DNA of 64,000 nt, from the NCBI RefSeq assembly GCF_051304405.1, contig NZ_JBPPGG010000001.1:496001-560000 (forward strand). Reading direction: 5' to 3'. The position numbers and the translations under genes are program-made. This stretch comes from Pedomonas sp051304405 (GTDB taxonomy: Bacteria; Pseudomonadota; Alphaproteobacteria; Sphingomonadales; Sphingomonadaceae). The notes under the pieces are model-generated. The model saw only the letters and a list, made by a program, of their open reading frames with translations. It had not been told where the DNA came from and searched no databases. Shown here piece after piece: positions 18,746 through 27,391 of this stretch. Positions within the stretch are counted from its first letter, which is position 1. Each line of letters begins with the position of its first letter.

Positions 18746-19132
18746 TTAGAATTCGCCGAGGACCGAGACGAGCTTCTGCTTCAGCGTCTGGGCGTTGAAG
18801 GGCTTCACGATGTAGTTGTTCACACCGGCCTTTTTCGCGGCGATCACGTTGTCGGTCTTCGATTCGGCCGTCACCATGATGAACGGCGTCGTCTTCAGCT
18901 CGGCGTCGGCACGCACTTCCTTGAGCAGCTCGTAGCCGGTCATCGGCTCCATGTTCCAGTCGGAGATCACCAGACCGTACTTCTTCCGACGCATCTTCGA
19001 GAGCGCCATCGAGCCGTCCGTCGCTTCGTCGATGTTCTCGAAACCGATCTGTTTCAACAGGTTATGGACGATTCGCAGCATCGTCTTGTAGTCGTCCACG
19101 ATCAGAATCGGCATGGAGAGGTCGACAGCCAT
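18746..19132 (-). CDS. CheY-like single-domain response regulator
   Basis: 128-residue stand-alone receiver. It has DD near 13-14 (LIVDDYKTM), phosphoacceptor Asp in LVISDWNMEPMTG, the switch Thr in IMVTAESK and the Lys in NNYIVKPF. It has no output domain. The sequence is very close to chemotaxis CheY of alphaproteobacteria (VTAESKTDNVIAAKKAGVNNYIVKPF style), so it probably binds the flagellar switch or acts as a phosphate relay, although no chemotaxis genes are beside it. It starts away from ribF; upstream there is a 9-bp direct repeat at 19231-19252. Confidence 0.93.
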   Translation of the reverse strand: MAVDLSMPILIVDDYKTMLRIVHNLLKQIGFENIDEATDGSMALSKMRRKKYGLVISDWNMEPMTGYELLKEVRADAELKTTPFIMVTAESKTDNVIAAKKAGVNNYIVKPFNAQTLKQKLVSVLGEF

Positions 19133-19230
19133 GTTGTTACCCGCAGCTAAATTATTACCACCCCGGGGAATCAGCCCTTGGTCCCCCGCGTGAAGGGCAA
19201 ATTACGGAGCTGTCCTAAATTTTCGGTTAA

Positions 19231-19252
19231 GCAGATCGTTTACGCAGATCGT
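19231..19252. repeat. 9-bp direct repeat in the cheY-ribF divergent gap
   Basis: GCAGATCGT occurs at 19231-19239 and 19244-19252, a 13-base period, with GGTTAA just before the first copy. It may be a tandem binding site for a regulator of the cheY-like gene. A full CtrA box (TTAA-N7-TTAA) is not present. Confidence 0.35.
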
Positions 19253-19348
19253 CTGGCCCGGCCCCTTCCTGAACCTGATACCGCTGCATTAAGGGCTTGG
19301 CGGGATGGCCGCAGGGCCCTATAGACGCGACAAAATGGAAGCCGTCGC

Positions 19349-20329
19349 ATGGAACTGATTACTGGGCAGCAGCCATTGCCGGACCATCTGGCGGGCGGCG
19401 TCGCGGCCCTTGGCAACTTTGATGGATTTCATCCCGGCCATCAGGCCGTCGTCCGGCAGGCCAGCGCGCTTGCAGCGGAGCGCGGCGGGCCGCTTCTGGT
19501 CATCACCTTCGATCCCCATCCGGCCCGGTTCTTCCGTCCGGACCAGCCGCCGTTCCAGCTGACCTCCATTGCCGAGCGCGCGCGGCTGATGGCGGCGTTC
19601 GGGGTTGACGCCCTCGTGGTGCTCACCTTCGACCCGCCGCTGGCCGCCCTGTCGCCCGAGGACTTCTTCCGGCAGGTTCTGGTGGAGCGGCTGCGCCTCA
19701 AGGGCGTGGTCTCCGGCTATGACTTCACCTTCGGCAAGGGCCGCAGCGGCACGACCGAAACCCTGCAACGCCTGGCCGACAGCCACGGCATGGCCAGCGC
19801 CATCGTGGAGCCCGTGTGCGTGGAGGGCGACGAGGCGGTCTCCTCCACCCTCATCCGCAGCAAGCTGGCGGAGGGCGACGTGACCGCCGCCGCGCGCCTG
19901 CTCGGGCGCTGGTGGGGCATCGAGGGCACGGTGGAAGGGGGCGACCAGCGCGGCCGCACCATCGGCTTTCCCACGGCGAACGTCAGCCTCGGCGACTATG
20001 CCCGCCCGCGCTACGGCGTTTATGCGGTGCGCGTGACCCTTCCCGGCGGCCAGGTGGCCGAGGGCGTGGCCAACATCGGCATCCGTCCCACCTTCACCCC
20101 ACCGCGCGAGCTGCTGGAAGTCCATCTGTTCGATTTCTCGGGCGATCTCTACGGCGCCGATGTGCGGGTGGAGCTGATCGAGTTCATCCGCCCCGAGATG
20201 AAGTTCGACGGACTGGACGCCCTCAGGCGGCAGATCGGCAGCGACAGCGCCTCGGCGCTCAAGATCCTGCGCCAGCCGGCCTATGCTCCCGGCCGCTTCA
20301 AGGCGCCCCGGTCCGCCGCCAGGGCGTGA
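19349..20329 (+). CDS. ribF: Bifunctional riboflavin kinase / FAD synthetase
   Basis: 326 residues, making FMN and then FAD from riboflavin. The N-terminal nucleotidyltransferase half has ALGNFDGFHPGHQAVV (the HxGH motif), TFDPHPARFFRP and SSTLIRSKLAEGD. The C-terminal flavokinase half has GRTIGFPTANV, RYGVYAVRV, ANIGIRPTF and LEVHLFDFSGDLYG. Full length. ATG 19349 follows a GAAGCC region with only a weak ribosome binding site. It is followed by bioB, 109 bases on, on the same strand. Confidence 0.96.
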   Translation: MELITGQQPLPDHLAGGVAALGNFDGFHPGHQAVVRQASALAAERGGPLLVITFDPHPARFFRPDQPPFQLTSIAERARLMAAFGVDALVVLTFDPPLAALSPEDFFRQVLVERLRLKGVVSGYDFTFGKGRSGTTETLQRLADSHGMASAIVEPVCVEGDEAVSSTLIRSKLAEGDVTAAARLLGRWWGIEGTVEGGDQRGRTIGFPTANVSLGDYARPRYGVYAVRVTLPGGQVAEGVANIGIRPTFTPPRELLEVHLFDFSGDLYGADVRVELIEFIRPEMKFDGLDALRRQIGSDSASALKILRQPAYAPGRFKAPRSAARA

Positions 20330-20438
20330 GGACGGACATCCATTCCGTTCTAGCTCATTTGCACATTGCGGCGTTGACCGCGTCCCGGCCCGCCGCTACC
20401 GCTGTGCCAGCATGTGACCCGAGCAAGGAATGACCCTG

Positions 20439-21401
20439 ATGACCGATGCCGCCATCCGCAACGACTGGACCCGCGAGGAAATCCACGCCCTGTTCGACCG
20501 GCCGTTCCTTGATCTCGTGTACGAGGCCCAGACCATTCACCGCCAGTATCACGCGCCGAACACGGTGCAGCTCTCCCAGCTGCTCTCCATCAAGACGGGC
20601 GGCTGCGCCGAGGACTGCGCCTACTGCCCGCAATCGGCCAAGTACGCCAAGGAAACCGGCCTCAAGGCCGAAAAGCTGATGGACGTGGAGAAGGTGCTGG
20701 AGCAGGCCCGCGCCGCCAAGGAAGCGGGCGCCTCCCGCTTCTGCATGGGCGCCGCCTGGACCCGCCCGAAGGACCGGGACATCGACGCCATCGCCCGGAT
20801 GATCGAGGGCGTGAAGGAGCTGGGGCTCGAAGCCTGCGTGACCCTCGGCATGCTGGAGGCCCACCAGGCCAAGAAGCTGAAGGACGCGGGGCTCGACTAC
20901 TACAACCACAACATCGACACCTCGCCCGAGCACTACAAGGAGATCATCACCACCCGCTCGTTCGACGAGCGTCTGGAGACGCTGGCCCACGTGCGCGAGG
21001 CGGGCATCAACGTGTGCTCGGGCGGCATCGTCGGCATGGGCGAGACCCGCGAGGACCGCGTCGGCATGCTCCATGCCCTCGCCACCCTGCCGGAGCACCC
21101 ACAGTCCGTGCCCATCAACCGGCTGGTGCAGGTGAAGGGCACGCCGCTCTACGGGCAGGACGAGCTGGAGAGCCTGGAATTCGTGCGCACCATCGCTGTG
21201 GCGCGGATTCTCATGCCCAAGTCCGTGGTGCGCCTGTCGGCGGGCCGCGAGACCATGACGGACGAGCTTCAGGCGCTGTGCTTCCTGGCCGGGGCCAGCT
21301 CCATCTTCTACGGCGAGAAGCTGCTGACCACCCCCAACCCGGCGGAAAACCGCGACACCGCCCTGCTCCAGAAGCTGGGCATAAAAGCCGCCTGCGCCTG
21401 A
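20439..21401 (+). CDS. bioB: Biotin synthase
   Basis: 320-residue radical SAM enzyme inserting sulfur into dethiobiotin. The cluster motif is GGCAEDCAYCPQS (C-x3-C-x2-C), with the family pieces YNHNIDTSPE, SGGIVGMGE, PINRLVQVKGTPL and VRLSAGRETM, which holds the Arg ligand of the auxiliary [2Fe-2S] cluster. I prefer ATG 20439 because AAGGA lies nine bases upstream; the ATG at 20430 abuts that site. No other bio gene is nearby. Confidence 0.97.
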   Translation: MTDAAIRNDWTREEIHALFDRPFLDLVYEAQTIHRQYHAPNTVQLSQLLSIKTGGCAEDCAYCPQSAKYAKETGLKAEKLMDVEKVLEQARAAKEAGASRFCMGAAWTRPKDRDIDAIARMIEGVKELGLEACVTLGMLEAHQAKKLKDAGLDYYNHNIDTSPEHYKEIITTRSFDERLETLAHVREAGINVCSGGIVGMGETREDRVGMLHALATLPEHPQSVPINRLVQVKGTPLYGQDELESLEFVRTIAVARILMPKSVVRLSAGRETMTDELQALCFLAGASSIFYGEKLLTTPNPAENRDTALLQKLGIKAACA

Positions 21402-21428
21402 GCGCAGACGCAGCGCTGAAACAGCGAA

Positions 21429-21462
21429 GGGAGGCGGCCCATGGCTGCCTCCCGTTTGTTTT
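21429..21462 (+). terminator. Intrinsic terminator after bioB
   Basis: Stem GGGAGGC.GCC / GGC.GCCTCCC with a short loop, followed by GTTTGTTTT, 27 bases after the bioB stop. Confidence 0.75.
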
Positions 21463-21499
21463 ACAGGCATCCCCTGCCCCGCGTCACCGGAGACACCCC

Positions 21500-22162
21500 A
21501 TGAAGCCCCGCATCCTGCTCGCCACCGCTCCCCTGCCCGACGGTGGCCAGCTTCAGCTGTTCAAGCGCGACACCGAGTTCTCCATCACCCTCGGCAACAT
21601 CGAGCTGATGAACAGCCGCCTCAGCAAGTCCGAGGAAGCGCTGGCAACGCTGGCGTGCGAGAAGCTGGCGGGTCTGCCCGCGCCGCGCATCCTCATCGGC
21701 GGGCTCGGCATGGGCTTCACCCTGCGCGCGGCGCTCCGCACCCTGGGGCCCAGGGCCCGCATCGACGTCGCCGAACTGGTGCCGGAAGTGGTCGCCTGGG
21801 CAGGCGGCCCCCTCGCGGACCTCTTCGGCAACAGCCTCTCTGACCCGCGCCTGTCGCTGGCCGTGGCCGACGTGGCCGAGTTCATCCAGCCCGGCGCGGG
21901 CTACGACGCCATCCTTCTCGACGTGGACAACGGCCCCGAAGGGCTGGTGCAGGACGCCAACAACGCCCTCTACCAGCGCCGCGGCCTCCTCGACGCCCGC
22001 GACGCGCTGAAACCCGGCGGCATTCTGGCCGTGTGGTCGATCACCCCCGACAGCCCCTTCACCAACCGCCTGAAGCGGGCCGGATTTGCCGTGGAGGAAC
22101 AGGTCATCCGCGCCCACGGCACCCGCCATGTGGTCTGGCTGGCGACGAAGGCGCGGGGATAA
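21500..22162 (+). CDS. Spermidine synthase-like SAM-binding protein
   Basis: 220-residue Rossmann-fold protein of the spermidine synthase-like group. It has ILIGGLGMGFTLRAAL (SAM loop), an acidic strand end in DVAELVPEVVAWA, and YDAILLDVDNGPEG, where the DVDNG replaces the catalytic DxxD of polyamine synthases. It lacks the N-terminal beta domain of true SpeE, so it is more likely a small methyltransferase or aminopropyltransferase relative of unknown substrate. ATG 21500 follows shortly after the bioB terminator. Its 3' end faces the CDF transporter across repeat copy 2. Confidence 0.75.
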   Translation: MKPRILLATAPLPDGGQLQLFKRDTEFSITLGNIELMNSRLSKSEEALATLACEKLAGLPAPRILIGGLGMGFTLRAALRTLGPRARIDVAELVPEVVAWAGGPLADLFGNSLSDPRLSLAVADVAEFIQPGAGYDAILLDVDNGPEGLVQDANNALYQRRGLLDARDALKPGGILAVWSITPDSPFTNRLKRAGFAVEEQVIRAHGTRHVVWLATKARG

Positions 22163-22186
22163 GACCAGGATATTGGGAATAAACCT

Positions 22187-22310
22187 TTATTTTGCAGGGG
22201 ACTCGGTCCCCTGCACCCCTTTCGTTTTATCGGACCGTGCCTGTGATGACGGATGCGGCCCGACGAACGAAGGGGAGGTGCAGGAGGGTCCGCGACCCTC
22301 CTGCAAAAAA
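22187..22310. repeat. Dispersed intergenic hairpin element, copy 2
   Basis: Left hairpin GCAGGGGAC-TCG-GTCCCCTGC (22194-22214) after a T-rich run. Right hairpin GCAGGAGGGTC-CGC-GACCCTCCTGC (22280-22304) before AAAAAA. Inside, CACCCCTTTCGTT and AACGAAGGGGAGGTG pair as a longer outer stem around a core related to GGGCCG...GCGGCCC. The element as a whole is therefore an inverted repeat whose arms each contain a hairpin. It lies between convergent genes. Confidence 0.88.
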
Positions 22311-22330
22311 CCGGAAAGAACTCCGCCCCC

Positions 22331-22999
22331 CTACGCCGCCGCCAGTTCGGTTCGCGCCGCCTTCACCACCTGCACGGAGGTGGAGAGGAACAGGCACGAC
22401 ATCAGCGCCGCGACGGCGAGGTCGGCCCACTGGGTGCCGGTGAGGGCGACGATGCCCGCAGCGCCGAGCACGGCGAGGTTGCCGATTGCGTCATTGCGGG
22501 AGCACAGCCACACCGAGCGCACGTTGGCGTCGCCCTCGCGCCATTTCCACAGGAGGGCGACCGAGCCCAGGTTCACTGCCAGCGCCGCGACGCCGATGAC
22601 GCCCATGGTCAGCGGCTCGGGCACGCCGACGACAAAGGTGCGGTAGAGCGCCGAGCCCAGGATGTAGGCGGCGATGAGGCCAAGGCTGAACCCTTTGAGC
22701 AGGGCCGCCTTCGCCCGCACGGCAGCGGCCATGCCGATGACCGCCAGCGACAGGCCATAGGTCATGGCGTCGCCCGCGAAGTCGAGGCTGTCCGCCTGGA
22801 GCGCCAGCGAGCCCGAGGCGATGCCGCCGCCCATTTCGACGAAGAACATGGCGGCGTTCAGCAGAATGACGATCCACAGCACCCGCCGGTAGCGGTGGTC
22901 CGTGCCGTCGAATGTGACGGTGCCGCTGGAACAGCCGCAGCAGCCGCCCGAGGCTGCCCCGTGTTGCGCCGCCTGTTGTGTTCCGCACGTCCCTGCCAT
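22331..22999 (-). CDS. CDF-family metal cation efflux transporter (short form)
   Basis: 222-residue cation diffusion facilitator with a Cys-rich start (GGCCGCSSG) and about six membrane spans. The metal-site helices read LQADSLDFAGDAM and SRNDAIGNLAVL, the D/D and N-D patterns of CDF proteins. It has no C-terminal cytosolic domain, as in the short sphingomonad-type forms. It probably exports Zn, Cd or a similar ion from the cytoplasm. It is divergent from a MerR regulator with a clear MerR-type promoter between them, which supports metal induction. Confidence 0.9.
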   Translation of the reverse strand: MAGTCGTQQAAQHGAASGGCCGCSSGTVTFDGTDHRYRRVLWIVILLNAAMFFVEMGGGIASGSLALQADSLDFAGDAMTYGLSLAVIGMAAAVRAKAALLKGFSLGLIAAYILGSALYRTFVVGVPEPLTMGVIGVAALAVNLGSVALLWKWREGDANVRSVWLCSRNDAIGNLAVLGAAGIVALTGTQWADLAVAALMSCLFLSTSVQVVKAARTELAAA

Positions 23000-23040
23000 C
23001 GTTTGCTCCCGAGACTCTTTCCCGACTCCTGATGGCTTCC

Positions 23041-23071
23041 TATGTAGATCCTCTAGTCACTAGAGGAGCAA
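23041..23071 (-). promoter_or_regulatory. MerR-type promoter/operator of the CDF gene
   Basis: On the minus strand: -35 TTGCTC (23066-23071), a 19-base spacer and -10 TACATA (23041-23046). The spacer contains the palindrome CCTCTAGT-C-ACTAGAGG (23050-23066, overlapping the -35). A 19-base spacer with a centred palindrome is the hallmark of MerR-activated promoters. Confidence 0.85.
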
Positions 23072-23083
23072 GAGGCTTTCGCC

Positions 23084-23512
23084 ATGGAATTCACGATCGG
23101 CGACCTCTCCCGCGAGACGGGGGTGAAGATACCGACCATCCGCTATTACGAGTCCATCGGCCTCATGCCCGAGCCGCCCCGCACGGCGGGCAACCGGCGG
23201 CTGTACGGGCGGGCGCATCTGGAGCGGCTGGGCTTCATCCGGCAGGCGCGGGATCTGGGCTTCTCCATCGAGGCAATCGCCACGCTGATCCAGCTTGCCG
23301 GGCACCCGGACAGCCCGTGCGCGGACGTGGACCGGCTGGCGCGGGAGCATCGCGCCGAGATCCGCCGCAAGATCCGCCAGCTGGAAGCGCTGGAGGCGGA
23401 GCTGACCCGGCTGATCGGCCACTGCGCCCACGGCACGGTGGCCGAGTGCCAGATCCTCACCGCCCTCAGCCAGCCCCCGGGCGAGCACCGGCACGAGCAA
23501 GCCGAGGCATAG
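23084..23512 (+). CDS. MerR-family metal-responsive regulator (ZntR/CadR-like)
   Basis: 142-residue MerR protein. The winged helix is TIGDLSRETGVKIPTIRYYESIGLMPEPPRT. A long coiled dimerisation helix (~80-112) is followed by the metal loop. Cys79, Cys114 and Cys122, with His113 and His116, match the Zn/Cd/Pb-sensing group. The His-containing tail GEHRHEQAEA may also bind metal. It should activate the divergent CDF gene from the palindrome at 23050-23066. Confidence 0.92.
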   Translation: MEFTIGDLSRETGVKIPTIRYYESIGLMPEPPRTAGNRRLYGRAHLERLGFIRQARDLGFSIEAIATLIQLAGHPDSPCADVDRLAREHRAEIRRKIRQLEALEAELTRLIGHCAHGTVAECQILTALSQPPGEHRHEQAEA

Positions 23513-23744
23513 GGCATGGGGCCGCCATCCACAGCCGCAGCGCCATTCAGTCAGGGTTCAGGCTCAAATCGTTAATGAGGGGAAACAGCAGGACATACCG
23601 GGTCTCTTGCGGACCTCATGCCCTGCCCTCGAACTCTCCAACGGGCGATCCAGTCTCCCGGGATGTACGGTCCAACCTGTCCTATGTGCGGATTGTCTTC
23701 CAGTTCCTCCTCCGTTTGAATTTGATCCTCCCCCTGAACCTTGG

Positions 23745-23773
23745 CGCCGGTAGCCCCACCGGCGTTTTTTTTT
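23745..23773 (+). terminator. Strong intrinsic terminator between merR and ileS
   Basis: Stem CGCCGGT / ACCGGCG, six-base loop, then nine consecutive T. It is 233 bases after the merR stop and has no gene directly in front of it. Confidence 0.85.
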
Positions 23774-23901
23774 GCGCGTTCGGCGCCCGTCTCCCGGCTG
23801 CTCCCCCGGGTGGCCCCGCTGGCCATAGCCCTCGACACCTCAGCGGTTCCCCGCTAGAACCGGCCCATGCTTGGGTCCTGGTTCCACGTGCGAATTAGCG
23901 G

Positions 23902-23945
23902 CCCGGCCTCGTGAGTTGCTGCGGGGCCGGGGTCGTTTTGCTTTT
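23902..23945 (+). terminator. Terminator-like hairpin just before ileS
   Basis: Stem CCCGGCC / GGCCGGG (23902-23908, 23925-23931), followed by GTCGTTTTGCTTTTT, ending about 44 bases before the ileS ATG. It could attenuate ileS or end a short upstream RNA. Confidence 0.5.
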
Positions 23946-23988
23946 TACCCAGAGAACCTGACACCAACTGCCATTTGCCGAGTGCCGC

Positions 23989-26841
23989 ATGACCGCTGAC
24001 AACAGCCAAGACAACAAGACCGACTATCGCGCCACCGTCTTTCTGCCCAAGACCGACTTCCCCATGAAGGCTGGCCTGGCCGCGCAGGAGCCGAAGTGGC
24101 TGGAGCGCTGGGAGAAGCTGGGCCTGTACCAGCGCCTGCGCGAGCAGGCCGCCGGTCGCCCCAAGTTCATCCTGCACGACGGCCCGCCCTATGCGAACGG
24201 CGATATTCACATCGGCCACGCGCTCAACAAGATCCTGAAGGACGTGATTGTCCGCGCCCAGCAGATGCAGGGCAAGGACGCGCCCTACGTGCCCGGCTGG
24301 GACTGCCACGGCCTGCCCATCGAGTGGAAGATCGAGGAGCAGTACCGCAAGAAGGGCAAGAACAAGGACGAGGTGGACCCGGTCGAATTCCGCAAGGAAT
24401 GCCGCGCCTTTGCCGCGCACTGGCTGGGCGTGCAGCGCGAGCAGTTCAAGCGGCTCGGCATCGTGGGCGACTGGGAGAACCCCTACACCACCATGGCCTT
24501 CGAGGCCGAGGCCACCATCGTCAATGAGCTGCTGAAGTTCGCCATGAACGGCAGCCTCTATCGCGGCTCCAAGCCGGTGATGTGGTCGCCGGTGGAAAAG
24601 ACGGCGCTGGCCGAGGCGGAAGTGGAATACCACGACCACACCTCGACCATGATCGACGTGGCCTTCCCCGTGGTCTCCAGCCCGCGCGCCGTGCTCCTGA
24701 AGGCGCGCCCGGTGATCTGGACAACGACGCCCTGGACGATCCCCGCCAACCGCGCCATCGCCTACGGTCCCGAGCTCGACTATCTGGTCATCGACGTGAC
24801 CGAGGTGAGCGAGACCGCGAAGGCAAAGGTGGGCGACCGCTTCCTCGTGGCGGAGGCGCTGGCCTCCGAATTCGCCAAGCGCGCCGGAATTCTGGCCTGG
24901 AACGTCATCGAGGCGCTGACCGGCGCGCAGCTTGAGGGCACCGTCTGCGCCCATCCGTGGCGCGGCCACCCGGAGGCGGGCGGCCACTACGACTTCGACG
25001 TGCCCCTGCTGCCGGGCGACCACGTGACCACCGACGCGGGCACCGGCCTTGTCCACACCGCGCCGAGCCACGGCGAGGAGGACTTCGCCCTCGGCCAGAA
25101 GTTCGGCGTCGAGGCGCCGTTCACCGTGGCCGAAGATGGCCGCTACTACGACTACGTGGCCCTCGTCGCGGGCGAGCATGTGTACAAGGCCGCGCCCCGG
25201 GTGTGCGGCCTGCTGGAGGAAGCCGGCGCGCTGCTGTCGCAGGGCGACCTGGTGCACAGCTACCCGCACTCCTGGCGCTCCAAGGCCCCGCTCATCTACC
25301 GCAACACGCCGCAGTGGTTCGTCAGCCTTGAGAAGACCGGCCTGCGCGCCGCCGCGCTCAAGGCCATCGACGAGACCACCTGGGTGCCGGCGCAGGGCAG
25401 GAACCGCATCCGCTCCATGGTCGAGAGCCGCCCGGACTGGGTGCTCTCCCGCCAGCGCGCGTGGGGCGTGCCCATCACCGTGTTTGTGAACAAGAAGACC
25501 GGCGAGATCCTCAAGGACAAGGCGGTCAACGCCCGCATCGTCGAGGCGGTGCGCCAGGGCGGCGCGGACGCCTGGTACGTGACCCCGGCGCAGGACTTCC
25601 TGGGCGACAAGTACAACGCCGAGGACTTCGAGCAGGCGCGGGACATTCTGGACGTCTGGTTCGATTCGGGCTCGACCCACAGCTTCGTGCTGGAGAGCGG
25701 CAAGTGGCCCGCCCTCCAGTGGCCGGCGGACCTCTATCTGGAAGGCTCGGACCAGCATCGCGGCTGGTTCCAGTCCTCGCTGCTGGAGAGCTGCGGCACC
25801 CGTGGCCGCGCGCCCTACAACGCGGTGATGACCCACGGCTTCACGCTCGACGCCAAGGGCGAGAAGATGTCCAAGTCCAAGGGCAACGTCATCGACCCGC
25901 TGACCATCATCAAGGAAAACGGGGCAGACATCCTGCGCCTGTGGGTGGTCTCCACCGACTATTTCGAGGACGTGCGCATCGGCAAGGAGATCCTCGCCGG
26001 TCAGGTGGACGCCTACCGCAAGCTGCGCAACACGCTGCGCTATCTGCTGGGCGCGCTGGACGGCTTCACCGATGCGGAAAAGCTGCCCTACGACCAGATG
26101 CCGGAGCTGGAGCGCTGGGTTCTGCACCGGCTCGTCGAGATGGACCAGCACCTGCGCGCCAAGGCCAACGGGTTCGACTTCAACCCTTACTACACGGCGC
26201 TGCACAGCTTCTGCATCAACGACCTGTCCTCGTTCTACTTCGACATCCGCAAGGACAGCCTCTACTGCGACGCCAAGGACAGCATCCGCCGCCGCGCCTG
26301 CCGCACGGTGATGGACCTGCTGTTCCACTGCCTCACCAAGTGGCTGGCCCCGATCCTCGTCTTCACCGCCGAGGAAGCCTGGCAGGCCCGCTTCCCCTCG
26401 GAAGACGGCTCGGTGCATCTGGAGCTGTGGCCCGAGATCCCGGCCGACTGGCGCAACGACGAACTGGCCGCCAAGTGGAAGCGCATCCGCGAGGTGCGCT
26501 CGGTGGTCACCGGCGCGCTGGAGATCGACCGGCGGGAGAAGCGCATCGGCGCCAGCCTCGAATCGGCCCCGACGCTCTATGTCACCGAATCGGGCGACGC
26601 CCAGCTGCTCGCCACCGTCAACATGGCGGAAATCTGCATCACCTCCGCCCTCACCGTCTCGCTGGACCAGCCGCCCGCCGAGGCGTTTACGCTGGAAGAG
26701 GTGGCGGGCGTTGCCGTCAAGACCGCCCGCGCCGAGGGCTGCAAGTGCCAGCGCTGCTGGCAGGTGCTGCCGGAAGTGGGCAAGAGCGCGCGCCAGCCTG
26801 ACCTGTGCCTGCGCTGCGAAGAGGTGGTGAATGCGGCCTGA
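23989..26841 (+). CDS. ileS: Isoleucyl-tRNA synthetase
   Basis: 950-residue class I synthetase charging tRNA-Ile. It has HIGH in GDIHIGHALNKILKD (~residues 68-82), the editing domain in the middle (TWTTTPWTIPANRAIAY region), KMSKS in GEKMSKSKGN (~625), the anticodon-binding region, and the C-terminal zinc finger CKCQRCW...CLRCEEV. Full length for the bacterial form. Its stop overlaps the lspA start by 11 bases, so both are in one operon with the DUF3035 lipoprotein gene. Confidence 0.98.
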   Translation: MTADNSQDNKTDYRATVFLPKTDFPMKAGLAAQEPKWLERWEKLGLYQRLREQAAGRPKFILHDGPPYANGDIHIGHALNKILKDVIVRAQQMQGKDAPYVPGWDCHGLPIEWKIEEQYRKKGKNKDEVDPVEFRKECRAFAAHWLGVQREQFKRLGIVGDWENPYTTMAFEAEATIVNELLKFAMNGSLYRGSKPVMWSPVEKTALAEAEVEYHDHTSTMIDVAFPVVSSPRAVLLKARPVIWTTTPWTIPANRAIAYGPELDYLVIDVTEVSETAKAKVGDRFLVAEALASEFAKRAGILAWNVIEALTGAQLEGTVCAHPWRGHPEAGGHYDFDVPLLPGDHVTTDAGTGLVHTAPSHGEEDFALGQKFGVEAPFTVAEDGRYYDYVALVAGEHVYKAAPRVCGLLEEAGALLSQGDLVHSYPHSWRSKAPLIYRNTPQWFVSLEKTGLRAAALKAIDETTWVPAQGRNRIRSMVESRPDWVLSRQRAWGVPITVFVNKKTGEILKDKAVNARIVEAVRQGGADAWYVTPAQDFLGDKYNAEDFEQARDILDVWFDSGSTHSFVLESGKWPALQWPADLYLEGSDQHRGWFQSSLLESCGTRGRAPYNAVMTHGFTLDAKGEKMSKSKGNVIDPLTIIKENGADILRLWVVSTDYFEDVRIGKEILAGQVDAYRKLRNTLRYLLGALDGFTDAEKLPYDQMPELERWVLHRLVEMDQHLRAKANGFDFNPYYTALHSFCINDLSSFYFDIRKDSLYCDAKDSIRRRACRTVMDLLFHCLTKWLAPILVFTAEEAWQARFPSEDGSVHLELWPEIPADWRNDELAAKWKRIREVRSVVTGALEIDRREKRIGASLESAPTLYVTESGDAQLLATVNMAEICITSALTVSLDQPPAEAFTLEEVAGVAVKTARAEGCKCQRCWQVLPEVGKSARQPDLCLRCEEVVNAA

Positions 26842-27391
26842 CCCGGCCTTCTCCGGCTGGCCCCGCCCTTCGGGCGCGGGCGCGCCCTTCGACACGCCGC
26901 ACCGCGCCCTGGGCTATGCCTGCGCTGTGCTGGTGCTGGTGGCCGATCAGGTGTCCAAGTGGTGGATCCTGGAGGTCTTTCGCCTGCCGGAGAAAGGGTC
27001 GGTGCCCGTCATCGAGGGCTTCCTGCACCTGACCATGGTGTGGAACCGGGGCGTCTCCACCGGCCTGTTCACGGCGGAGTCGGAGCTGGGCCGCTGGCTG
27101 CTGACGGCGCTCACCGCCGCCATCTCCGTCGGCGTCGCCATCTGGCTGTGGCGGGAGCGCAACCGCTGGCAGGCGGTGGCGCTCGGCGCCATCCTCGGCG
27201 GGGCCATCGGCAATATCATCGACCGCACCCGCTTCGGGGCCGTCGCGGATTTCATCGACGTGAAGGGCATCCCCTACTGGAGCTACGTGTTCAACGTGGC
27301 GGATGCCGCCATCACCATTGGCGTTGCGATTATCCTGCTTCTCGGCCTAAGAAAGCAGGAACAGAATGACAAAGTGGAGTCGGCTGAATGA
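26831..27391 (+). CDS. lspA: Prolipoprotein signal peptidase (signal peptidase II)
   Basis: 186-residue inner-membrane aspartyl protease cutting lipoprotein signal peptides. Four spans, with VADQVSKWW, the conserved WNRGVSTG, GGAIGNIIDR with the first catalytic Asp, and FNVADAAITIG with the second. A ~25-residue N-terminal cytosolic extension precedes the first span. Coupled to ileS (overlap) and to the following lipoprotein gene (ATGA overlap), which is a substrate of this enzyme. Confidence 0.97.
   Translation: MRPDPAFSGWPRPSGAGAPFDTPHRALGYACAVLVLVADQVSKWWILEVFRLPEKGSVPVIEGFLHLTMVWNRGVSTGLFTAESELGRWLLTALTAAISVGVAIWLWRERNRWQAVALGAILGGAIGNIIDRTRFGAVADFIDVKGIPYWSYVFNVADAAITIGVAIILLLGLRKQEQNDKVESAE

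Larger units (their letters stand above)
23513..23988. other. Long merR-ileS gap with two terminator-like hairpins
   Basis: 476 bases without a convincing protein gene. The gap is plus-oriented and ends both halves with terminator-like structures (23745-23773 and 23902-23945). The stretch 23560-23745 has several short complementary blocks (AGGACA/TGTCCT, GGACC/GGTCC), which could fold as a small RNA or an mRNA leader. I could not match it to 6S, SRP, RNase P or tmRNA motifs. Confidence 0.5.

Noticed and set aside
23854..26895. A reading frame of more than 1000 codons antisense to ileS, and similar long frames opposite sdhA, atpD, atpA, priA and prsR/prsK
   Set aside because: They follow from the very high G/C at third codon positions; translations are rich in Arg, His, Ala and Gly without any domain, while the opposite frames are textbook enzymes.
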